Assembly (NCBI GenBank): GCA_037013495.1
Contig: CM072803.1
Location: 56,123,627-56,187,626, forward strand
Origin: Hippophae tibetana
Taxonomy: Eukaryota; Streptophyta; Magnoliopsida; Rosales; Elaeagnaceae
Length of the DNA: 64,000 bases
Reading direction: 5' to 3'
The notes under the pieces: model-generated
Seen by the model: only the letters and a program-made list of their open reading frames with translations
What the model was told of the DNA's origin: nothing
The model's database searches: none
In this document: positions 43,890 through 56,319 of the stretch, one piece after another
How the letters are laid out: every line of letters starts with the position of its first letter
Position numbering within the stretch: position 1 is the first letter of the stretch
Position numbers and translations under genes: made by a program

Positions 43890-45068
43890 TGATATCTCTA
43901 TGAAAGTAGAGTTATTTATCCACTTCTAAAACATTTATTTGCCTTGTTATGTATTAAAATTTTATGAAGAAGCATAATTTTGTTTTTAATATAGCAATGT
44001 AGGTGAAAAGATATCTAACGAATCAAACATAGGCAAAAATGGGGACAAATACAGAATTATAGGGTTGATTGATTGACCAAGAACTAGATCAATCAAATTT
44101 TTATAACTACATCGATCAAAAAATTAGTGGATCGATCAAATTTTTATAACTACACCAATATAAATGAGAGTTTCAACCCATGGATCAAAGTAATACAAAT
44201 CATAATCTAATGAGGATCAATTTTAAAACACCATAGGGAGTTCATAAAAGCACACAATTACAAACCATAGTAGCTATCAAAAAGATAAAAGAATAGGAAA
44301 AATTGTAAGAGGAGATTAAAGGAGTCATAACATTGTGAAGGATTGAAGAGAAGATTAGTGCTACAAATCAATAGATTGAGTGTATCTCTTATTCTTCTCC
44401 TTTCTTTATCAATTGTATTGTCTTTCTTTATGAAAAATATGAGCTTTAAAAACATAATTATGTCTAGCGAATTTATTAATATAGGGGTCTTATAAACCCA
44501 ATTTCTTACATATAATGATATAATATTTTACCCTAATTGTTTTTTCAATTCAATTATATTATCTAATCTGATTTTTAGGCTATTAGTTGTTTGGCCAACA
44601 ATTGAACTATAGAGGTAATTAAAGAGATTTGAGAGAATTACTTAATTATTTATCTTGATTAAATAATATGTATAGTTTCTAGGCTTATGTGTGTGATCCT
44701 TAATTGATGAACTTAATGAGTATTATGCAATCTAATTGACATAAGAGTGTAATTAGGTTCATTACTATATCGTTTGTAGTGTACTTAAGAGAAGAATACA
44801 TGCTAGGTTAGATTCAAATGATCATATAAGTGATTGACAATTATATTTGAAAAACGTTTTGTGATTCACATGTTAGGAAATTAGAGGATTAAAGATTCCT
44901 AGATCGTTTTCTCATTTATCTTTATAGTGGTGTCTAAATAGTATTCATAATAATTATATTAGTACTCGATTATAAGTTACACAACTCCCTATGGGATCGA
45001 TATAAATACTTAGGTACATTATATTACTTGCATGACATGTATACTTGTGAATTGTATTGTGTTGATCA
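43890..45068 (+). repeat. 3' LTR of element F
   Basis: Starts TGATATCTCTATG and ends GTTGATCA. It matches the LTR at 33290-34612 and is shorter by internal deletions. Confidence 0.85.
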
Positions 45069-45653
45069 ATGTGGAATTCCACCACCAAGCCGCTATACAA
45101 ATACATAATTCCTAACAAACTATATTATCAGTTACGACATTATCCTCTCTATAAATATGGTAGCAATGAAACTCCATATGATAAATTTTCTCAGAAAAGT
45201 TAGTCCAACAAGAGTACCACCTTTATGGCACCGAAAGTTTCCTCCACCCAAAGTTGGTAGCAAACATCACCGTATGAATGGTTGCCACAAGTTATTCCTT
45301 AATAACATATGATACCCTAAGTAGGATTCAGAAATATCCCCTAACAAATGATTTTGAGCCGTGAATCTAGACAGACCTTGGGATCCAAAACTAGCACCAT
45401 TTGTATTGATTTTTATCCAACCCAAAGATAGTACATTCCAAATCACCCCTACAATCCAAGGAGCCCATTGTGGGACATCTAGTATGTATAGACATCTAAT
45501 CATTTGAAATTCATCTACTTTATTTCATATGGTGTCACACCGTGATAGACCTATCTCATGAATAAATCACCAAATTATAAGAAGTGTAAAAATCAGCGTT
45601 GTCAATTTGTTTCCAAAATGACAATCATTTCTAGTTGTCTATATCACCTAAAT
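45069..45653 (-). pseudogene. LINE ORF2 RNase H C-terminal part
   Basis: The minus-strand frame 45503-45267 has SLGWIKINTNGASFGSQGLS, the first block of the plant L1-type RNase H (catalytic Asp changed to Asn in the N-T-N-G motif, where N-T-D-G is usual). Further down, CYHIYREDNVVTDNI near 45120-45165 is the last block (IYREGN-x-x-AD). It is the same strand as the RT part at 50165-51568. Between them lies copia element J, and about 1 kb of LINE sequence seems lost. It abuts the 3' LTR of element F. Confidence 0.75.
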
Positions 45654-46939
45654 TGAAATTTCATTTTGTTATGGATATAATTCATTAACCAGGGAATGTA
45701 TGGTAAATTAAAATTTCATAAGCGACCAAATGACCAATCACGTGTAGATAAAGTAAGGTAGAAATAAAGAACAACACACGAGAGTTTTAGGTGAAAACAA
45801 CCTAAGCCACACTAATGACCTAAGTGGAAAATCACCAGTCCATCAGACCACTAACTATCCCTATGAAAAATAAGTATCCCGTTAAAAGGCTCATACTTGA
45901 ACTACCCATCCAGGTAATGCCCCAATGTTACCTACTTATAGGTCGCTACTTTCATCATAGTCTCTACAAGATAAGCATTCAAATCTAAACCAACCTTTCA
46001 ACAAAATCAAGTCCCATGAGTTAATCATATATGCACCACTGTCTCTTGAAAAGTTAGCACATAAAGACAACTGTAAGTATGTGTTCTAGAGAAGATTCAA
46101 TAATGAATAACCCTAACCAATTGATTTAAATAATAGATCAGATAAATCAAAAACAATCTAGCAACTCTAGAACAATTAGTTAAAAACACAATAACATAAT
46201 TATTATTGTTGGATTGTCAATCTATCAAACACAACCAAAAATGATTGATAAATTAAATTAATGAAAATTCCCACTTAAAAAATTTCAGCGAAATAAGAGA
46301 GAATAAGCAAAAAAAATTTGTATGGTTGATTTCAAATATGTGCTTAAGTTTGTATTTATAGAATATTTTGAAGCATATTAGGTTAAAGTGAAATTACCAT
46401 ATTTTCCATAAAATTAATTAAAATACTTTCAAAAAAATAAGGAGAATACTATAAAAAGCCAATCAAACTCGTTATAGAAGTACATTTTAAAATCAGTTTA
46501 GTGGCTACTCGATTGATCTAACCAAGTGCTTGAAAGATCAAGTACATTGGTCGATGAATCGAATGAAGTCTTAATCAAACTAATCAATATTTAATTAATT
46601 ATTCAAGAAGTGAATCGATCTAATGATTTAACTTGATCAATCTAGTCCTCAATTGATTGAGTAAATCCCTAGATCAATCTAGTCATGTGTTAAAATAAAT
46701 TTAATCGCATTATATTGCTCGATGGATCCAATTATTACTTGATTGATCGAGTGGTCCAATTTCACATTATCCATATTGTGTCTAATAGGTGATCTAACAT
46801 GCATGAGAATAGAAATATGCCTTATATGTGATCTTTGAGGCTCGATAGTTGCTTCGAGTTAAAAATATTCTTCAAAGACACACCTAGAAACTAAAATTAT
46901 AATTATATATTTTATTCATGAATATCACCAAAACTCACA
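45654..46939 (-). repeat. 3' LTR of copia element J
   Basis: On the plus strand it starts TGAAATTTCATTTTG and ends AAACTCACA. It matches 49183-50159 over about the first 980 bases. Many GATCGATC-like motifs lie near 46510-46760. Confidence 0.8.
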
Positions 46940-46949
46940 TAAATCTTAA

Positions 46950-46966
46950 AAATTTTCCCTTTGGCA
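46950..46966 (-). promoter_or_regulatory. Polypurine tract of copia element J
   Basis: On the minus strand TGCCAAAGGGAAAATT, the usual copia-type run before the 3' LTR. Confidence 0.6.
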
Positions 46967-48904
46967 TATTCATATGAAAAAACCTCTCTCTCACTACATA
47001 ACACTCATAGAAAAATTAAACTTTAACATAGTGGTACTATCCTATGATTTGGTGGAACCATTTTTTGCTTGAACCATGAAAGCTCGTGTTTACACTAAAA
47101 GCCAAAACATAAATACCTATATATTTGGGTTGGAAATCAACTACCTTAGTTTTCATTGGCATATTCAGGTAGCTATCATTGGCATATTCTTGGACTTACC
47201 TTTAAATTTTCTATTCATCCTAAATGAAAATATAGCATGTATGATAGGATGATGATAACTAGTCCTGGAATTACGAGTGTTGAATTTTACATGCCTCTTT
47301 GAACCAACAACTTTATGTTTTTTTTTTAAATTTTTATTATAATTTCCATTCATCCTAGAATATGATCAACATGCATAGATAGATGATGGTTATGAGTCCT
47401 ACTATGTGAGGCATGGAAAGTATTATTATATTTCGAAGCATTCATCAAAAATCTATACTTGGGCCTAATATGACCTTTTTTACAACAATGATGACAGACA
47501 TGCACAAACTTAATAGATTTTTCAATCACATGTGCAATTGTTTTATTGTATAATGAGTAACATTAAAAGTAGGGTTCGAAGGCCTTACATATGTGGTTTT
47601 TTTGTTGACAGAGTGCAACTCTCATCCTTATAACCAATGTCATGTGTATCATGTGAGGAGAACATGTTTCAAGGTTTGAAAAATTTAGTTGATTTTGACA
47701 AAGATGGTGTAGTGTGGTTCTCTACGTATCCTAGCCCTCTTTGATCTTTAACTAGCTTTTCATAATATAGAACTTTATTCAATCTTTTAGCTCCAATTGC
47801 TAAACTCTTTACTGCTTCCTTTGATTGTTCAAATTCCTGCATAAGAGTCTTATTTTCCTATTTAACATTTGCAAGACTTGAATTCAAAATATTAGCATGT
47901 TCAAACATCTCAATTTTTTATTTTTCTATAATTGATGAGTTTATTTCAACTAATTCAAGTTTTTCATTTAGTTTAGATACTTCCCTTTTACATCTTACAT
48001 AATATATAAACATTTCATCAATACTAGTGACATTAAATTTTTTGAGTAGAAATTTAGCCTCATTTCCTCATCATTTGAATCAATTTGAGACTTATTGGAT
48101 TCTCCACCTGCAATTGTAGTAAATTCAAAGTAGTTGGTGCTAGATTCAACTGGATTATTGTTATCACTTTTAGACTCAATAAGTGTAGCATTAAAAGCTC
48201 TTCCATTATGGTTCTTCTTGTTTACACAGTCAACTACAAAATGACCAAAATCTATACATTCAAAATATTAAGGTCAAGTGTGTTTAGATTTCCATCCATT
48301 AGAACTCATAGATTTGAGTTCTCTCAAATTCTATTTATTTTGACAACTTGATTGTCCTTTATTTAGAGGATTCTTTTTGTTGTAAATTTCGCTCAATCTT
48401 CTGGTTAATATTACTAGTTCTTTATCATCATTGTCACTATCTTCAATCATAGTAGTTTGAAAGTGATAACTCTGTGCTTTAAAGGTTTTCAAAAGCTCAT
48501 CTCAAAAGTTTGAAGTAAGCCTACGATTTCCTCTATTTTGATGGTATCCACATCCTTGCTTTTATAAATGGCAATGACCTTTGAATGGAAGCAATTTAGA
48601 AATGAGTAGAGAATCTTTCAAACTATATATCTTGAAATCATAAATTTTCTCTCTAAGATTGGTAGAGGTATTAATAACATAACATAATCTAATATAAAAT
48701 TTAGAAAAAGTTTCATCTTCTTTCATCCTAATATTCTCAAATTGAGTACTAAGAATGTAAAGGTTTTTTCATTTAACTTTTGAGGTACCCTCATAGGAAA
48801 CCTTCAAAATATCCCAAGCATGCTTAGTAGTTTCAATATGAGACATACAACAAAAATCATTAGCAGCAACAACACTATAAATAGCATTAGTACCTTTTTT
48901 TATT
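46967..48904 (-). pseudogene. Gag C-terminal part of copia element J, two zinc-knuckle remnants
   Basis: Near 48225-48270 the minus strand reads YFECIDFGHFVVDC: a CX2CX4HX4C knuckle in which the first Cys is Tyr. Near 47480-47510 there is CHHCCKKGHIRPKYRF, a second knuckle-like block with the last Cys changed to Tyr. The intervening sequence is a charged, coiled-coil-like region with stops. The frame 47353-47165 (MNGNYNKNLKKKHKV...) is a basic tail. After this the element passes straight to the polypurine tract, so pol is wholly absent. Confidence 0.65.
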
Positions 48905-49132
48905 CTAATTACTACCAATTTTATCTTGATTGGTCCATTCGTTCAAAGGCTTAGGAGTGACTACATTATCTTTGGTAACCATAGGTGCTTCCCACCTATA
49001 AAGCACAAAGTTCAAGACACTTTCATCTATAGACCGTAGAAAGGCTCTCATACAAGCCTTACAATTTGGGTAATTGGACCCATCAAAGTAAGGCACATAG
49101 GTTGTAGATAAACCTTCTCTTAAATGATCCAT
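48905..49132 (-). pseudogene. Gag N-terminal part of copia element J
   Basis: A 75-codon frame starting MDHLREGLSTTYVPYFDGSN, then PNCKACMRAFLRSIDESVLN and KPLNEWTNQDK. This is the usual N-terminus of plant Ty1/copia gag (P-x-F-D-G-x-N-Y-x-x-W-K-x-x-M), with Trp changed to Cys. It starts 36 bases after the primer site, as expected. It stops at 48905 and continues in other frames. Confidence 0.8.
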
Positions 49133-49167
49133 AACAAGGTCCTATGCATACTAGTATATCTAGTGAC

Positions 49168-49180
49168 GGCTCTGATACCA
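49168..49180 (-). promoter_or_regulatory. Primer binding site of copia element J
   Basis: TGGTATCAGAGCC on the minus strand, complementary to the 3' end of initiator Met tRNA. Confidence 0.9.
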
Positions 49181-49182
49181 AG

Positions 49183-50159
49183 TGAAAGTTCTTTTTAATA
49201 TGGATCTAATTCATTAACTAGCATAAGTATGGTAAATTAAAATTTCATAAGTGACCAAACAACCAATCACGTGTATGTAAAGTAATGCAGAAATAAAGAA
49301 CAACATATGAGATTATTAGGTGGAAACAACCTAGGCTACACTAATAACCTAAGAGGAAAACCATCGATCCATCGGACCACCTAACTATCCCATATGAAAA
49401 ATAAGTATCCAGATATAAGGCTAGGAATCAAACTACCCATCCAAGTAATACCTCCAAGTAACCTACTTATTGGACCTTGATTTCACCAGTCTCTACAAGA
49501 TAGGTGTTTGGATCCAAACTAACATTTTGACAAAGTCGACTCCCACAAGTTAATTGAACCCACACCACTGTCACCTAAAAAGTTAGCACATAAACACAAG
49601 TACAAGTATTTGTCCTAGAGCAAATTTAATAAGGAACAACCCTAACTAGTTGATTTAAACAATACATCAAATAAATTGAAAATAACAAGAAACTCTAGAA
49701 CAATCAATTAAAAGCACAATAACACAATTATTATTGTAGGCTTGTTAATCCATCAAATACAGCCACAAATATTTGATAAATTAACTTAATGAAAAATCCC
49801 ACTTAAAAACTTTCAGCAAAATAAGAACGAATAAAAGATGAAGAGAATAAGCATAATCGCTCTTGTATGGTTAATTTCAAATGGGTGCTTAGGTTTGTAT
49901 TTATAGAATATTTTCAAGAACATTAGGTTAAAATGAAATTACCATATTGTTAATAAAATCAATTAAAATAATTTTAAAAAATAAGGATAATACTATTAAA
50001 ATCCAATCCAACTCGTAATAGAAATATGTTTTAAAATTAGATAACTAGTTGTTCAATCGATTGAATGTAGTCTCGATCGATCTAGTCAACATTTAATTAA
50101 TTATTGAAGAAGTGGATCGATCTAGTGATTTAACTTTATCAATATAATACTTGGTTAGA
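49183..50159 (-). repeat. 5' LTR of copia element J, outer end truncated
   Basis: On the plus strand it starts TGAAAGTTCTTTTTAATATG. It matches 45654-46645; the last roughly 290 bases present in the other LTR are missing. Confidence 0.8.
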
Positions 50160-50164
50160 TAAAT

Positions 50165-51568
50165 TTTGAAAGAATGTAAGAATATACTCTAAATTACCAT
50201 AGAAATCAAGCATCTATGCCCAACCAAAGGGAGTTTGAACCTTTTCCACACTTTGATCATTGCATGTATTTTTAAGCCAATTCTTGAAACCAAATTAGGA
50301 CATAGATAAGCCTTCTATAGGCATCCTAGTTATTCCCTAATGTAACAAGACATTTTCTTGAGGTACCCCTTTAGCAAAGTAAATAAAAGATTTATCCAAA
50401 TTCACCATTTGACCTAAAATTTGCTCATACAAATGAAAAAATTTAGATAAAACCTATTGGTTTTATGAGCAGGTACAACAAAATATGGAAATTTACTCCA
50501 CATATAAAATATGGGTCTACCCAAGGTTTCCACTAGGTGAAGAAATTAGAAGGAGGTGCCCATTATCAACCAATAACCTAACTCTTAAGGTACCGACTGA
50601 GAAAATCTTCTATAATATAAAAGAATAAAAGGGACAAAAGGTCCCCCCATCAAACACCTCTAGAGTAAGAGAAATATCCCCTACATGAACCATGAACTAT
50701 AATCTAGATTCATGAGAAAGAAAAAAAGGGCTTACATCCAACACAAAAATATGTTGTCAAAGCTCAAACACTACACCCTTTTTATAAAAAATCCCAACAA
50801 TCAGTATCAAAAGCCTTATGGATATCAATTTTAATAACAAAATTATTCCCACAAATAGGGAGTTGCATAAAGTTAAAGTATTCATAAGCACCTACCATAC
50901 AATCGCTAATGTTTTGGTTTGGATTGAAACCAAACTGATTTTAAGACAAGATGTGAGAACAGATGTCTCTCAAATGCCCAGTGAAAATCTTTGTTATTAG
51001 CTTCAACATAAAGTTCCCAAGTATGATTGGCCAATATTGATTAATAGTGTTTTCCTATGCATTTTTGGGAATAAAGCTTAAGAAATTTGAATTCAATCTC
51101 AGGTAGAGTAATCCTTAATTGCTCATATTATTTCTTTACCAATGATGCCCTAACAATATTGAAAGAATTTACTTGTAAAACCATCCAGCCTAGGATCATT
51201 CATAGGGTCTATGTCAAAACATATGACGTGTATGGCCTCTAGAAAATGTACTATTTATAGATTGTTATTGTCCTTAGAGGTGACCAAAAAGGACACGATT
51301 CCTCGATAAGGATCAAATCCATAGCATCATCACCTGAGTAATGTTTAGCTATGCATAGTATCCTAATATATAACTAGCTATTGTTTCACAATCCTGTGTA
51401 GTCTCTTCATTGATTTCCAAGTGAGTTACAACTTTTTAGACCTTTAAATACCGAAGAAGCAAGTGGAAAGAAATAGAGTTTCTATCACAACCTTTAGCCG
51501 TTTTAACTTGATATTTTCCCTAAAAATATTATGTTACTGATGCAGTAATCTATTTCAGCATGGGCATT
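50165..51568 (-). pseudogene. LINE ORF2 reverse transcriptase
   Basis: Minus-strand readings, several frames: SISFHLLLRYLKV near 51470 (the pre-RT 'N-x-x-FFH' block), LDGFTSKFFQYC near 51190 (the 'PDGF-x-x-x-FFK' block), FVIKIDIHKAFDTDCWDFL near 50800-50855 (the 'KIDI-x-KAFD' catalytic block), and NLDKSFIYFAKGVPQ-type sequence near 50370-50420. The order is that of plant L1-type RT. Stops and frameshifts are abundant. The left side is cut by copia element J and the right side by CACTA element M. Confidence 0.8.
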
Positions 51569-51735
51569 CACTACAACAAAATGTGGCATTTAAGTCGATA
51601 TGTAAAGTTGGTTTCGGATAAAATTGACTTATAATCAATTTAAAGTTGGTTCGGTAAAAAATCGACGCTACATGGAAACGACGATATGTCCTACGTGTAG
51701 CGTCGGTTCTACATGTAAACCAATGATATCCACGT
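51569..51735 (+). repeat. 5' terminal and subterminal repeats of CACTA element M
   Basis: CACTACAACAAAATG, then repeated AAGTCGATATG, AAAGTTGGTTTCGG, AAAATCGACGCTACATG and GCGTCGGTTCTACATG motifs in both orientations. A second cluster lies at 52120-52195. Confidence 0.85.
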
Positions 51736-52813
51736 AATTAATTTTTTTATTATATGCAATTGTTTTTGGTCAATTATTATTTTATTTGAATTATTTAAAA
51801 TTGAATTTGGATATATATATATATAGTATAATTTTTTCTTCTTTTTTTTAGTCAATTGGTTTTTAAAATTATATCATTTATAGAATTTTGTGTATTTTTT
51901 TGGATACGTACTTAATTTTATATACATGTTTTTCATACGTAATTATCGAATTTGGATAGCATGAAAAACACAATATAGAAAAGTTTTCAAAAAAATATAA
52001 AAGCTTTATAGTTAATTAAAATCTTAAAAAATAATTGACCAAAAAAATAAAAAAAATTGTATTATTTAATTTCAATTTTAAAAACTATTAAAATAAAAAC
52101 AATTAATACACGTGGATATCATCGATTGACGTGTTGAACCGATGCTATCCACATGTGTAACGTTGGTTCTACATGTCAACCTACATTATCCACGTGTATT
52201 AATCCATTTCTCTTCTCTCTTCTCCATCATAATGTCATTTTTAATTTGCAGCACCCAAAAACACTCAAAACCGAGCTTCACCTCCTCCACTCTTTTGCAT
52301 TTTTGGTGGGTTTTTTTCCTCTTCAAATTATCTTCCAGATCCCTTATTTTTTTGAGCAAAATACTCAAATTTTTATACCCATTTTTTCACTTACAAAACA
52401 CCTTTTTTTTCTTCATTTCTTTCATTTTGTTACTTCATTTACTCTTGTAAGTATTTCTATTAATCCTACGCACTTATTATTCAGTTTGTGTTATTTTTTG
52501 TATAAATTTTTTATTTGTGTATTTTTGTATTATACATGTTATTATTTGTTTGGCTAATTTTCTATGGAAATAATATCTAGATATTGTGGGTTTGAGGAAC
52601 TAGAATATTTACCGTACGTGGATAAATTTATTTACATATAAATAATTATATTTTATTAAGTAAAAGTAATACAATTTTAAAATGATTAAAATGATATTTT
52701 TGTATTATGTATGTTTTGATATATATTCTAATAATTAGGAAATTCATATATAATAATACCTGAAATACATTGATTGGATTCATATTTAATATGTTTAATG
52801 TCATTAATAGCAA
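51736..52813. other. 5' noncoding part of CACTA element M
   Basis: AT-rich, with long T-rich stretches (52300-52530) that open chance frames on the plus strand. No gene. Confidence 0.6.
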
Positions 52814-54750
52814 ATGGACAAATCTTGGATGTCAAAGTGTAGAATTAAGCAGAACTACATTTCTGAAGTTGAAAGTTTCATAGAATTTGCTTGTAGAAAT
52901 AGTAATAATGAAATTAGTATTATTTGATGTCCATGTGTTAATTGTAAAAGTGAGTGATTTCATGAAGTTGACGAGGTTAAGTATCAACTTATCCGTAGTG
53001 GTATTCTTTTGAGCTATAAATATTGGTATTATCATGGAGAAAATATTGATAATACTCATGGGGAAGAGATAAATAAGAATGTGATTGGATTACATACATC
53101 TTATCATAATGTACAGACAGAAAATATGTTTCATGGTGTTGAAGATGAGCTACATGAGGATGATCCCAAAACCTTTAAAAAACTTCTAGAAGATTCCGAA
53201 AAATCATTGTATCCAAAATGCAAGAAATACACTAAAATGTCGGGATTGGTTCATTTGTACAATTTGAAGGAAAAACATGGTTTTCTGACAAGGGATTCAC
53301 AGAATTACTAAATCTACTAATAGATATGTTTCCTGAAGGTATTGAATTGCCATCTTCAATGTATGAAGTGAAGAAATCTCTTAATCAATTTGGCATAGAA
53401 TATCATAAGATTCATGCTTGTCCAAATCATTGCATTCTTTATAGAAAAGAATATGAGACATTAGATGATTGTTCGATGTGTAAAGAATCGAGATGGAGGC
53501 ATGCTACAAATGAGACAGAAAGGCATGCTCGCAAAGGTTCTTTGGTACTTTCCTCCGATTCCTTGCTTTCAAAGGTTGTTCAAAAGTAAAGAGACATCAA
53601 AGATGTTAACTTGGCATTCAGATAATCGATCCGATGATGTGGTGCTATGTCATCCTTGTGATTCTCCAAATTGGAAAGTAGTAGATAATTTATCCCCTCA
53701 ATTTGCATCTAATCTGCGCAGTTTTCGTCTTACCATTGCTGCTGATGGAATTAATCCACATAGTTCCCTTAGTAGTAGATATAGTTGTTGACAAGTAATT
53801 ATGGTAATATATAAGCTTCCTTCCTAGTTATGTATGAAAAGAAAATTCATGATGTTAACATTATTTATCTTAGGATCGAAACAACCTGGTGTTGATATTG
53901 ATGTATATTTGCAGCCTCTGATAGATGATTTAAAGACGTTGTGGAATGATAGTGTAAATGTGTATGATGCATATAAAGAAGAACACTTTAATTTGAGGAT
54001 GGGGTCCTTTATGGATAATTAATGATTTTCAAACCTATGGGAACTTATCAGAACATGCAACAAAAGGTTACAAGGGAAGCCCTATATGTAGTGATGGCAC
54101 TTCTGTAACTTATCTTGTTCATAGACAAAATATGTCTTATAGAAGACATAAGATTTTTTCCATCTGGACACAAGTTTAGATACCAAAAGAAACTGTTCGA
54201 TGGTGAAGAAGATCATGATTATACACCCCGACCTTTGCGAGGAGTTGAGATATTAAGGTAATTGAATGGTGTGACATTCAAACGATATAGAAATATTAAA
54301 AAAGAATACTCACTATGGTAGGGAAATGAAATAGGTCAACTAATAAAAGGGGTGAAAATGAAAATGTTACTGAATTAGTAGACTATGGTTGTTGGAATAA
54401 AAAATCAATATTTTGGGCATAACCTTATTAAGAAAAATGTATGTGAGAGCTTGATTGGTGAATTACTTAATATACCTAGGCATATTACCTGGATTGGCAC
54501 CAAGGGTGGAAAATGATAAGAATCGAATATACTTGTCACCAACATCATATACAATGTCAACAAAAGAGAAGGATGTGTTTTGTAAATGTTTGGCGGGTGT
54601 GAAAGTTCTTGATGGTTACTCATCCAACTTAAGAAATTTTGAATCTATCACCAATAAGAAACTTTATGGATTAAAATCACATGACTGTCACATCTTAACG
54701 CAACAGTTATTACCAATTGCAATTAGATCAATTCTTCCAAAACATGTTTA
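52814..54750 (+). pseudogene. TNP2-like transposase, N-terminal and core parts, of CACTA element M
   Basis: It starts at the associated domain (SKCRIKQNYISEVESFIEF, CPCVNCKSE with a TGA just before at about 52926, SYKYWYYHGEN). The TNP2 (Transposase_21) part follows: LYPKCKKYTKMSGLVHLYNLK, MFPEGIELPSSMYEVKKSL, YHKIHACPNHCILYRKEYE, CSMCKESRWRH, and KVLWYFPPIPCFQRLF in another frame. Then come TWHSDNRSDDV, NLRSFRLTIAADG, INDFQTYGNLSEHATKG (about 54015-54065) and KNVCESLIGELLNIPRH. At least five frame changes occur. A transposase of this type cuts and pastes the element in the nucleus. Element H keeps only the first domain. Confidence 0.85.
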
Positions 54751-54931
54751 ATTATCAATAATTCATCTTTGTTCATTCTTCAATACAATATAAAAGAAAT
54801 CTATATCAATTGGTGAGTTAAACTCTTTACAGAAAGATGTTGTAGAGACTTTATGTCTAATTGAAAAATATTTTCCTCCTTTCTTCGATATAATGATTCT
54901 CTTGTGTGTTTATTTAGTTTGAGAGGTTCAA

Positions 54932-55264
54932 TTGTGTGGTCCTACTTACTTAAGGTGGATGTATCCTTTTGAAAGATATATGCAAATCCTTAAAGGATAT
55001 GTAAATAATAGAAATCGACCTGAAAAATACATGGTGGAATGTTACATTACTGAAGAGGCCATTGAGTTTTGTTTTGAATACTTTAGTGGTTGCACTGAAA
55101 TTGGGAATCCTATGCACAAGTTGTTCTTAGAACTTCACATGATCCAAGTAGGTAACCCTATGCTTGGTAGAAGTAAGAAATTGTTTATTGATCGTACTCG
55201 ATGGGAAAAAGAACACCAAAACATTTTGGTAAATAATAATGAGGCACAACCGTACATAGAGTAA
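54932..55264 (+). pseudogene. DUF4218-like part of the CACTA transposase (element M)
   Basis: The frame MCGPTYLRWMYPFERYMQIL, GYVNNRNRPEKYMVECYITEEA and EFCFEYFSG matches the DUF4218 segment that follows TNP2 in plant CACTA transposases. Intron-like AT-rich sequence precedes it (54760-54930). The end of the frame, EKEHQNILVNNNEAQPYIE, is followed by a GTAAGT-like 5' splice site (TAGAGTAAGTG at 55257-55267), so the genomic exon structure is still visible. Confidence 0.7.
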
Positions 55265-55369
55265 GTGATGTTTAACCTTTCCATTTATGCAAAAACTATT
55301 TTTTATTTAACTATTAATGATGATATCTACTTGATATATCTTTAATAACAATACAATATTCATTTAAAC

Positions 55370-56225
55370 TTATTGAGGATTGATCCTCGTTATAAAAAAG
55401 AGAGGAGAAAAATGGTTGTATGATGAACATGAGCAAAAGCTTATTAATTGGTTTCGCAACAATGTAAGTGTCACATATAAGAATTCATTAGTACTTTTAT
55501 GCAATGTTTTAAAACTTTTCTTTAAACACATTTTATGTTTTTGTATACATAGATTCGAGATGAACTCAACAAACCCAATCATAAAATAACAGAAAGTTTA
55601 GAATGGCTTGCACATGGTCCAAAATTCGATGTCAAATCATTTTCTAGTTTCACAATTAATGGATCAAGGTTTATGACTCAAGCTAGGGACAAAGTCCAAG
55701 TAAATCAGAATAGTGGTGTGAAGATGGTTTCACAAACTATGAAATTTTCTAGTTCAAAAGATGGTAATCCTGTACTTTCTAATAGAACATATTATGGTAT
55801 AATTCAAGAGATTTGGGAATTGGATTATGAGGTCTTCCATGAAACAGTTTTCTTGTGTGATTGGGTCGAAGATGTTATTAATGTTGGATATAAAATAGAT
55901 TATTTTGGATTTACCCTTGTAAATTTATCCAAGATAAGTCATAGTGATGATCCTTTCACGTTAGCACTTTATGCAAAACTAGTATTTTACGTGAGCGATC
56001 AAATTGCCACAAAATGGTCTGTTGTGTTAACGCCTCCACAAAAAGAGTTTTACCATTGTGATTCTTTAGAAGATGATGATCCTATGCTTGATAAATTATC
56101 CAATATTAATCATTTCTCAAACAAATTGCCGAATGTATGTGATGATCCAGTTGATGAAGATGATTCTTCATCATGGACTCGAAGTGATTATGAAGGAATA
56201 TATGTATACGATCAACAACCTAATT
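55370..56225 (+). pseudogene. DUF4216-like C-terminal part of the CACTA transposase (element M)
   Basis: A small exon (about 55380-55465, EQKLINWFRNNV) is followed by a putative intron and then RDELNKP... at about 55557. The long frame 55673-56227 (184 codons) carries GSRFMTQARDKVQVNQNSGVK pattern elements, NRTYYGIIQEIWELDY, VFLCDWVED, DYFGFTLVNLSKI and VFYVSDQIATKWSVVL. This is the DUF4216 domain at the C-terminus of plant CACTA transposases. It ends with an acidic tail (DDPVDEDDSSSWTRSD). It is the longest intact reading frame in the window, but the gene upstream is broken. Confidence 0.8.
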
Positions 56226-56319
56226 AAACATAATGTATGTTCTATATTGTTCTAATAACTCTTGGATGTTTATATATATGTATGTTCCTAAAATTGTTAA
56301 TTAATTTATATTTCTTCAT

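Larger units (their letters stand above)
33290..45068 (+). mobile_element. Athila-like Ty3/gypsy element F, with nested E1/E2 and LTR-alpha D
   Basis: LTRs at about 33290-34612 and 43890-45068 match along their length, for example TTATTTGCCTTGTTATGT and TTGGCCAACAATTGA. A tRNA-Asp-type primer site follows the first and a polypurine tract precedes the second. Gag is readable at 34721-36057. It is interrupted by the E1/E2 element and LTR-alpha D (36058-41565), then come a pre-RT polyprotein remnant and the integrase end (41566-42300). Protease, RT and most of integrase are missing. The LTRs have many differences, so the insertion is not recent. No target duplication was identified. Confidence 0.85.
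45654..50159 (-). mobile_element. Ty1/copia element J, gag only
   Basis: Minus-strand element. The 5' LTR is 49183-50159 (outer end truncated) and the 3' LTR is 45654-46939. The primer site TGGTATCAGAGCC (initiator Met tRNA type) lies next to the 5' LTR, and a polypurine tract lies before the 3' LTR. The interior, about 2.2 kb, holds gag only; no integrase, RT or RNase H motif is readable. It is inserted in the LINE between the RT and RNase H domains. TAAAT occurs on both sides (45649-45653 and 50160-50164), but a five-base AT match here may be chance, because the 5' LTR lacks its outer end. Confidence 0.8.

Noticed and set aside
52142-52557. Two plus-strand frames of 102 and 134 codons, Phe/Leu-rich
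   Set aside because: They arise from T-rich low-complexity leader sequence of CACTA element M; no start context or domain.
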